This document shows, in pieces, positions 25,526-31,125 of a stretch of 31,125 bases of DNA (position 1 is its first letter; every line of letters begins with the position of its first letter). Where the stretch lies: contig QFNI01000046.1 in NCBI GenBank assembly GCA_003240775.1, positions 1 to 31,125 on the forward strand, read 5' to 3'. A program made the position numbers and the translations under genes. Source of the DNA: Mesorhizobium amorphae (lineage in GTDB: Bacteria > Pseudomonadota > Alphaproteobacteria > Rhizobiales > Rhizobiaceae). Below the pieces are notes generated by a model. The model saw only the letters and a program-made list of their open reading frames with translations, was not told the DNA's origin and did not search any database.

Positions 25526-25591
25526 ACGCCTCATCTTTTCAGCGCGCTGAGCCGTGAGCCGAAGCGCCCGAACGACCGCAGGAAATCCGTC

Positions 25592-26845
25592 TTGGCCCGC
25601 ATCGTGATGAAGTTCGGCGGCACGTCCGTTGCCGACATCGCCCGCATCCGCGTGGTGGCCGAGCATGTGAAACGCGAGGTCGATGCGGGCCACGAGGTGG
25701 CTGTCGTGGTTTCCGCCATGTCGGGCAAGACCAACGAGCTGGTCGGCTGGGCGCGCGAGGCCTCCGCCCTGCACGATGCGCGCGAATACGACACGGTGGT
25801 GGCGTCCGGCGAGCAGGTGACGTCGGGCCTCGTCGCCATCGCGCTGCAGAACATCGGCGTCAACGCGCGCTCCTGGCAGGGCTGGCAGATCCCGATCCGC
25901 ACGGACAAGTCGCATGGCGCGGCCCGCATCCAGGCCATCGACGGCACCGAGCTGATCCGCCGCTTCGGCGAGGGCCAGGTCGCGGTCGTAGCAGGCTTTC
26001 AGGGTATCGGCCCCGACAACCGCATCGCGACGCTGGGGCGCGGCGGCTCCGACACTTCGGCGGTCGCCATCGCGGCTGCCGTCAAGGCCGACCGCTGCGA
26101 CATCTACACCGACGTGGACGGGGTCTACACCACCGACCCCCGCATGGAGCCCAAGGCGCGGCGCCTCGCCAAGATCTCGTTCGAGGAGATGCTGGAGATG
26201 GCGTCGCTCGGCGCCAAGGTGCTGCAGGTGCGCTCGGTGGAGCTCGCCATGGTGCACGGCGTGCGCACCTTCGTGCGCTCCTCCTTCGAGGACCCCCACG
26301 CCGCCGGCATGGGCGACCTCCTGAACCCGCCCGGAACCTTGATCTGCCCAGAGGATGAGATCGTGGAAGCGCAAGTCGTCACAGGTATCGCCTACGCCAA
26401 GGACGAGGCGCAAATCTCGCTGCGCCGCGTGGCGGACCGCCCCGGCGTGTCCGCCGGCATCTTCGGGCCGCTGGCCGAAGCCAACATCAATGTCGACATG
26501 ATCGTCCAGAACATCTCCGAGGACGGCTCGCGCACCGACATGACCTTCACCGTGCCCTCGGGCGACGTGACCAAGGCGCTGGCCGCGCTCGAAAAGGTGC
26601 GCGACACCGTAGGCTTCGACGTGATCCAGCACGAGGAAGGCATGTCCAAGGTGTCGGTGATCGGCATCGGCATGCGGAGCCATGCAGGCGTCGCGGCGAC
26701 CGCGTTCAAGGCGCTGGCCGACAAGGGCATCAACATCCGCGCCATCACCACGTCCGAGATCAAGATATCCATCCTGATCGACGGCCCCTACACCGAGCTT
26801 GCGGTGCGCACTTTGCATTCCGTCTACGGGCTCGATAAGCAGTAA
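25592..26845 (+). CDS. lysC: Aspartate kinase
   Basis: A 417-residue enzyme that phosphorylates aspartate, the first step to lysine, threonine and methionine. The start is TTG 25592 (LARIVMKFGGTSVADIARIR), supported by AGGA 8 bases upstream and by the family N-terminus; the open frame continues upstream only by chance. The kinase domain has KFGGTSV, VVVSAMSGKTNELVG, TLGRGGSDTSAVAIAAA and YTDVDGVYTTDPR. Two ACT domains follow (DRPGVSAGIFGPLAEANINV and SHAGVAATAFKALADKGINI), implying feedback control by lysine and/or threonine. Length fits the single-chain class. Confidence 0.97.
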   Translation: MARIVMKFGGTSVADIARIRVVAEHVKREVDAGHEVAVVVSAMSGKTNELVGWAREASALHDAREYDTVVASGEQVTSGLVAIALQNIGVNARSWQGWQIPIRTDKSHGAARIQAIDGTELIRRFGEGQVAVVAGFQGIGPDNRIATLGRGGSDTSAVAIAAAVKADRCDIYTDVDGVYTTDPRMEPKARRLAKISFEEMLEMASLGAKVLQVRSVELAMVHGVRTFVRSSFEDPHAAGMGDLLNPPGTLICPEDEIVEAQVVTGIAYAKDEAQISLRRVADRPGVSAGIFGPLAEANINVDMIVQNISEDGSRTDMTFTVPSGDVTKALAALEKVRDTVGFDVIQHEEGMSKVSVIGIGMRSHAGVAATAFKALADKGINIRAITTSEIKISILIDGPYTELAVRTLHSVYGLDKQ

Positions 26846-26924
26846 GCGGGGCAAGAACAAAGGCGGAGCCGGAAGCCGGGGAGGGCGTCGGGCAAGGCCG
26901 GTGGCCACCGAAGGGACCCGAACC

Positions 26925-29195
26925 ATGCGAGACACGGGAGGCGGACCGCGCGTCCTTCTCAAGCGGCTTCGCGAGCTCATGGCGGAAGCGCTGGAGCCGC
27001 AGGAGCGGCTCGACCGCATCGTGCGCGAGATCGCCGGCAACATGGTGGCGGAAGTCTGCTCGCTCTATGTGCTGCGCGCCGACTCGGTTCTCGAACTCTA
27101 CGCCACCGAAGGCCTGAACCCCGGCTCCGTGCACACGGCGCAGCTCGCGCTCGGCCAGGGCCTGGTCGGCACGATCGCGGCGTCCGCCCGCAACCTCAAC
27201 CTGTCCGACGCCCAGCGCCACCCAGCCTTCGCCTACCTGCCCGAGACGGGCGAGGAGATCTACAACTCCTTCCTCGGCGTGCCCGTGCTGCGCGCGGGCC
27301 GCACGCTCGGCGTGCTGACGGTCCAGAACCGCGCCAACCGAACCTACCAGGACGACGAGATCGAGGCGCTGGAAACCATCGCCATGGTGATCGCCGAGAT
27401 GATCGCCACCGGCGATCTCGCGCGCCTCACCCGGCCCGGCCTGGAGCTCGACCTTTCCCGGCCCGTGTCCTGCACCGGCCAGAGCTTCAACGAAGGTGTC
27501 GGGCTCGGCCATGTCGTGCTGCACGAGCCGCGCGTGGTGGTCACCGACCTCTTCGCCGAAGACCCGCAGGAAGAGGTCGAGCGGCTGGAGCAGGCGTTGG
27601 GCTCGCTTCGCCTTTCCATCGACGACATGCTGTCGCGCCGCGACGTGAACTTCGAGGGCGAGCACCGCGCGGTGCTGGAAGCCTACCGCATGTTCGCCAA
27701 CGACCGCGGCTGGGTGCGCCGCCTGGAAGAGGCCGTCCGCAACGGTCTCACCGCCGAAGCAGCGGTCGAAAAGGTCCAGAGCGACATGCGCGCGCGCATG
27801 ATGCATGCGACCGACCCCTACCTTCGCGAGCGGATGAGCGATTTCGACGATCTCGCCAACCGCCTGCTGCGCCAGCTGATCGGCCGCACGGCCGACGAGA
27901 TCGCGAGCCTGCTGCCGCGCGACGCGATCGTGGTCGCGCGCTCGATGGGCGCGGCCGAACTCCTCGACTACCCGCGCGACCGCCTGCGCGGCCTCGTGCT
28001 CGAGGACGGCGCGGTGACCTCCCATGTGGTGATCGTGGCGCGCGCGATGGGCATCCCCGTGGCCGGCCAGGTCAAGGGCGCCGTCTCCATGTCGGAGAAC
28101 GGCGACGCCATCATCGTCGACGGCGACGAGGGCAAGGTCCATCTGCGCCCGCAGCCCGATGTCGAATCGGCCTTTGCCGAGAAGGTGCGCTTCCGCGCCC
28201 GCCGGCAGGAGCTCTACCGCGAACTGCGCTCGCTGCCGTCCGAAACCAAGGACGGGGTTGCGGTCGACCTCCTGATGAATGCGGGGCTCGCGGTCGACCT
28301 GCCGCAGCTCGCCGAATCGGGCGCTGCGGGCATCGGCCTCTTCCGCACCGAGTTGCAATTCATGGTGGCCGCCACCTTCCCGCGCGCCGAAGCGCAGGAA
28401 GGGCTTTATCGCGACGTGCTCGATGCCGCCGGCAAGAAGCCCGTCACTTTCCGCACCATCGACATCGGCGGCGACAAGGTGCTGCCCTACTTCAAGTCCA
28501 CCGCGCAGGAGGAGAACCCAGCCCTCGGCTGGCGCGCGATCCGGTTGACGCTCGACCGGCCGACGCTGCTGCGCGCCCAGGTGCGCGCGATGCTGAAGGC
28601 TGCGGGCGGGCGCGAATTGAAGCTCATGCTGCCCATGGTCACCGAGCTGGGCGAGATCGCCCAGGCACGCGAGATCATCGACCGCGAAGTGCGCCATCTC
28701 GCGCGTTTCGCGCATCTGCTTCCCACCTCGCTCAAGATCGGCGCGATGCTCGAAGTGCCCTCGCTCCTCTGGCAGTTGGACGAGCTGATGAAGCGGGTGG
28801 ATTTCGTGTCCGTGGGGTCGAACGACCTGTTCCAGTTTGTGATGGCGGTGGACCGGGGCAATTCGCGCCTCGCCTCGCGCTTCGATGCGCTTTCCGTGCC
28901 ATTCCTGCGCGTGCTGCGCGACATCGTGCGGGCGGGCGAGCGGACGGGCACGCCGGTCACGCTGTGCGGCGAGATCGCGGGCAAGCCCATCACGGCGATG
29001 GCGCTGGTGGGCCTGGGCTACCGTTCGGTGTCGATGTCCGCCGCCTCCATCGGCCCGGTGAAGGCGATGGTGCGCGAATTGCCGCTCGCCGCCTTGCGTG
29101 CCGAGCTCGACGCCGCGCTCGACGGGCAGGACGCGCTTTTGCCGATGCGCGCGCGGCTGAAGAGCTTTGCGGAAACGCATGGGGTGCCCCTTTGA
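26925..29195 (+). CDS. ptsP: Phosphoenolpyruvate-protein phosphotransferase of the nitrogen PTS (EI-Ntr)
   Basis: A 756-residue protein from ATG 26925, with AAGGGA about 7 bases before. An N-terminal GAF domain (about residues 15-165: LDRIVREIAGNMVAEVCSLY ... FLGVPVLRAGRTLGVLTVQN) senses small molecules, glutamine in relatives. The PEP-utilising N-terminal helical domain follows. The phosphohistidine swivel has TSHVVIVARAMGIPVAG, with H367 the phosphorylation site. The C-terminal TIM barrel has GIGLFRTELQFM, SVGSNDLFQFVMAVDRGN and the catalytic cysteine C681 in TLCGEIAGK. It starts the PtsP-PtsO-PtsN relay that links nitrogen state to K+ transport and storage polymers. The order lysC-ptsP-prfA-prmC is conserved in Rhizobiales. 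Confidence 0.97.
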   Translation: MRDTGGGPRVLLKRLRELMAEALEPQERLDRIVREIAGNMVAEVCSLYVLRADSVLELYATEGLNPGSVHTAQLALGQGLVGTIAASARNLNLSDAQRHPAFAYLPETGEEIYNSFLGVPVLRAGRTLGVLTVQNRANRTYQDDEIEALETIAMVIAEMIATGDLARLTRPGLELDLSRPVSCTGQSFNEGVGLGHVVLHEPRVVVTDLFAEDPQEEVERLEQALGSLRLSIDDMLSRRDVNFEGEHRAVLEAYRMFANDRGWVRRLEEAVRNGLTAEAAVEKVQSDMRARMMHATDPYLRERMSDFDDLANRLLRQLIGRTADEIASLLPRDAIVVARSMGAAELLDYPRDRLRGLVLEDGAVTSHVVIVARAMGIPVAGQVKGAVSMSENGDAIIVDGDEGKVHLRPQPDVESAFAEKVRFRARRQELYRELRSLPSETKDGVAVDLLMNAGLAVDLPQLAESGAAGIGLFRTELQFMVAATFPRAEAQEGLYRDVLDAAGKKPVTFRTIDIGGDKVLPYFKSTAQEENPALGWRAIRLTLDRPTLLRAQVRAMLKAAGGRELKLMLPMVTELGEIAQAREIIDREVRHLARFAHLLPTSLKIGAMLEVPSLLWQLDELMKRVDFVSVGSNDLFQFVMAVDRGNSRLASRFDALSVPFLRVLRDIVRAGERTGTPVTLCGEIAGKPITAMALVGLGYRSVSMSAASIGPVKAMVRELPLAALRAELDAALDGQDALLPMRARLKSFAETHGVPL

Positions 29196-29205
29196 GGTGT
29201 TTTCT

Positions 29206-30282
29206 GTGAGCCTGCCGCGCGAGCGCATGGAACAGCTGACCAAGCGGCTGGACATGCTGGAACACCTGATGGCCGCGGGCCCCGACCCCGACGCCTATGT
29301 GCGCATGGCATCGGAATATTCCGAGCTTCAGCCGATGGTCGCCACCATCCGTGCGCTGCAGGGCGCCGAGCGCGAGCTCCTCGACCTCGACGCGATGCTT
29401 GCCGACGGCGGCACCGACCCCGACATGCGCGAGCTGGCCGAAGCCGAGCGCCCCGCGCTCGAAGAGCGCATCGAGGCACTTAATCACGACATCCGCATCC
29501 TGCTGCTGCCCAAGGACGCGGCCGACGAGAAGAACGCCATTCTCGAAATCCGCGCAGGCACGGGCGGCGACGAGGCGGCGCTCTTTGCGGGCGACCTGTT
29601 CCGCATGTATGAGCGCTTTGCCGCCGAGCGGGGCTGGAAGATGGAGGTGGTCTCCACCTCCGATGGCGAGGTCGGCGGCTTCAAGGAGATCATCGCCCAG
29701 ATTTCGGGGCGCGGGGTGTTTGCCGCGCTCAAGTGGGAATCGGGCGTTCATCGCGTGCAGCGCGTGCCCGAAACCGAAGGCGGCGGGCGCATCCACACAT
29801 CGGCGGCCACCGTCGCGGTGCTGCCCGAAGCGGCCGAAGTCGACATCGCCATTCGCGCAGAAGACATCCGCATCGACACGATGCGCGCCTCGGGCGCCGG
29901 CGGCCAGCACGTCAACACCACCGATTCCGCGGTGCGGATCACGCATATACCGTCCGGGCTCGTGGTGGTGCAGGCGGAGAAGTCGCAGCACCAGAACCGC
30001 GCGCGCGCCATGCAGATCCTGCGCTCGCGCCTCTACGACCTCGAACGCTCCAAGGCGGATGCCGAGCGTTCGGAGTCGCGGCGCTCCCAGGTCGGCTCGG
30101 GCGACCGCTCCGAGCGCATCCGCACCTACAATTTCCCGCAGGGGCGCGTCACAGACCACCGCATCAACCTCACCCTCTACAAGCTCGACCGGGTGATGGA
30201 AGGCGAGATCGACGAACTGGTCTCGGCCCTGACCGAAGATCACCAGGCCAAGCTCCTGGCCGAGATCGGCGCGGATGCCTGA
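29206..30282 (+). CDS. prfA: Peptide chain release factor 1
   Basis: A 358-residue RF1 from GTG 29206, 10 bases after ptsP; the longer frame from 29167 overlaps ptsP and is not conserved. The tripeptide that reads UAA/UAG stops is P188-E189-T190 in RVPETEGGGRIHTSA, the same position as PAT in E. coli. The GGQ loop (residues 232-234) is in GAGGQHVNTTDSAVRITH. RTYNFPQGRVTDHRINLTLY closes the domain. It releases finished proteins at UAA and UAG. It overlaps prmC by 8 bases, whose product methylates Q234. Confidence 0.97.
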   Translation: MSLPRERMEQLTKRLDMLEHLMAAGPDPDAYVRMASEYSELQPMVATIRALQGAERELLDLDAMLADGGTDPDMRELAEAERPALEERIEALNHDIRILLLPKDAADEKNAILEIRAGTGGDEAALFAGDLFRMYERFAAERGWKMEVVSTSDGEVGGFKEIIAQISGRGVFAALKWESGVHRVQRVPETEGGGRIHTSAATVAVLPEAAEVDIAIRAEDIRIDTMRASGAGGQHVNTTDSAVRITHIPSGLVVVQAEKSQHQNRARAMQILRSRLYDLERSKADAERSESRRSQVGSGDRSERIRTYNFPQGRVTDHRINLTLYKLDRVMEGEIDELVSALTEDHQAKLLAEIGADA

Positions 30283-31125
30283 AAAAGCAACGCTTGCCGC
30301 GCTCGTGCGGGAAGCGAGATCGGCTCTCGAAGCAGCCGGCACGGAAGACGCGGCCCTGTCCGCGCGCCTTCTGGTCGAGCATGTCACGCAAACCACCCGG
30401 AGCGACGCGCTTCTGCGGGGCGATCTCATCTTCGATGCGGAGACCGCCGATGCCCTCCGCGCCGCCGTGAAGCGGCGGGCCGGGGGCGAGCCCGTTCACC
30501 GCATCATCGGCGCCCGCGACTTCTACGGGCTTTCGCTCCGGCTCTCCCCCGACACGCTGGAGCCCCGGCCCGACACCGAGGTGCTGGTGGATGCCGTCCT
30601 GCCGTTTCTTCGAAAGCGCGCGGCCGAGAAGGGCAGCGTTGCCGTGCTCGACCTGGGAACCGGCACGGGCGCCATCGCGCTGGCGCTTCTGTCGGAAGTG
30701 CCGCAAGCCCGCGCGCTCGCCTCCGACATATCCGAGGGCGCGCTCGAAACCGCGCAAGTCAATGCCGAGAGGCTGGGGCTGAGCGCACGCTTCGAGACCG
30801 TGCGTTCGAACTGGTTCGAGGTCGTCGAAGGCCGTTTCGATGCAATCCTCTCCAACCCTCCCTATATACGGGAAGACGAGATGGACGGATTGTCCCCGGG
30901 CGTTCGGTGTTTCGACCCCGAGCGCGCGCTCGTCGCGGGCCCCGATGGGTTGGACGCCTACCGCGCGATCGCAGCGGACGCGGCGCGGCATCTTTTGCCG
31001 GGCGGAATCGTTGGCCTGGAGATCGGCTGGCAGCAGGCGGCAAATGTGACGGAATTGTTTCGGGAGCGAGGCTTTATACTCGAAAGCCTGGTCCACGACC
31101 TCGAAAGACGCGACCGCGCGCTTTT
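30275..31125 (+). CDS. prmC: Release factor glutamine methyltransferase, 3' end cut by window
   Basis: Starts at ATG 30275 (MPEKATLAALVREARSALEA) inside the end of prfA and stays open for 283 complete codons to the window edge; only the last few residues are missing. The N-terminal helical domain is followed by GEPVHRIIGARDFYGLSLRL and the motif EPRPDTEVLVD. SAM motif I DLGTGTGAIAL is at 126-136, and the catalytic NPPY is at 194-197 in ILSNPPYIREDE. It N5-methylates the glutamine of the GGQ motif in RF1 and RF2. The downstream VRCFDPERALVAGPDGLDAY is slightly variant of the usual EPxxAL/DGG run but intact. Confidence 0.95.
   Translation, partial: MPEKATLAALVREARSALEAAGTEDAALSARLLVEHVTQTTRSDALLRGDLIFDAETADALRAAVKRRAGGEPVHRIIGARDFYGLSLRLSPDTLEPRPDTEVLVDAVLPFLRKRAAEKGSVAVLDLGTGTGAIALALLSEVPQARALASDISEGALETAQVNAERLGLSARFETVRSNWFEVVEGRFDAILSNPPYIREDEMDGLSPGVRCFDPERALVAGPDGLDAYRAIAADAARHLLPGGIVGLEIGWQQAANVTELFRERGFILESLVHDLERRDRAL

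Noticed and set aside
26760..29255. 831-codon minus-strand open frame opposite ptsP.
   Set aside because: Antisense shadow of an intact ptsP; composition is His/Arg/Gly-rich and no domain is visible.

Overview
The window is a high-GC (roughly two thirds G+C by eye, not computed) stretch of an alphaproteobacterial chromosome. Its gene content and order fit Hyphomicrobiales (Rhizobiales): HIG1 protein - cobalamin adenosyltransferase - rhomboid - etfBA - 3-hydroxybutyryl-CoA dehydrogenase, then tlpA/argH - lptM - lysA - DUF4175 giant membrane protein, secA divergent from a parvulin PPIase, argJ - GNAT - mutT, comF - grxC - nitrilase - DUF1178, ubiG, and lysC - ptsP - prfA - prmC. The genus cannot be fixed from this sequence alone. 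No rRNA, tRNA, CRISPR array, transposase or prophage gene was found. Most of the window is ordinary core chromosome.

Layout. 1-4355: electron-transfer and acyl-CoA metabolism (HIG1 tail, PduO-type adenosyltransferase, rhomboid protease, ETF beta and alpha with a strong terminator, hbdA). 4500-5312: an Omp25/31-like outer-membrane beta-barrel with its own terminator. 5399-6910: the only accessory-looking stretch, with about 265 bp of unexplained DNA, a small secreted Cys/His-rich protein and a divergent TetR regulator; two GATTACA-type inverted repeats lie between these two genes. 6911-10597: tlpA divergent from argH - lptM - lysA. 10699-13260: the TIGR02302/DUF4175 protein, separated from the convergent secA by a terminator and a pair of inverted palindromic repeats. 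13477-17404: secA and, divergently, a secreted parvulin. 17511-19933: argJ - GNAT - mutT. 19934-20565: a small single-pass membrane protein and an orphan Flp pilin. 20569-23872: an NDUFAF5-like methyltransferase divergent from comF, then the tightly overlapped grxC - nitrilase - DUF1178 set. 23906-25421: ubiG and chaC on the minus strand. 25592 to the end: lysC - ptsP - prfA - prmC, with prmC cut by the window edge.

How the genes work together. ETF passes electrons from acyl-CoA dehydrogenases to the quinone pool, and hbdA acts in the same beta-oxidation/hydroxybutyrate chemistry. argH and argJ serve arginine synthesis; lysC and lysA serve the lysine/diaminopimelate route. grxC, the Nit-type amidase and ChaC all touch glutathione. 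prmC methylates the GGQ glutamine of the release factor encoded just before it. ptsP is the first phosphotransferase of the nitrogen PTS. No clearly new system was found. The best candidates for a second look are the TetR/secreted-protein islet with its paired operators, the inverted palindromic element beside secA, and the orphan pilin pair.
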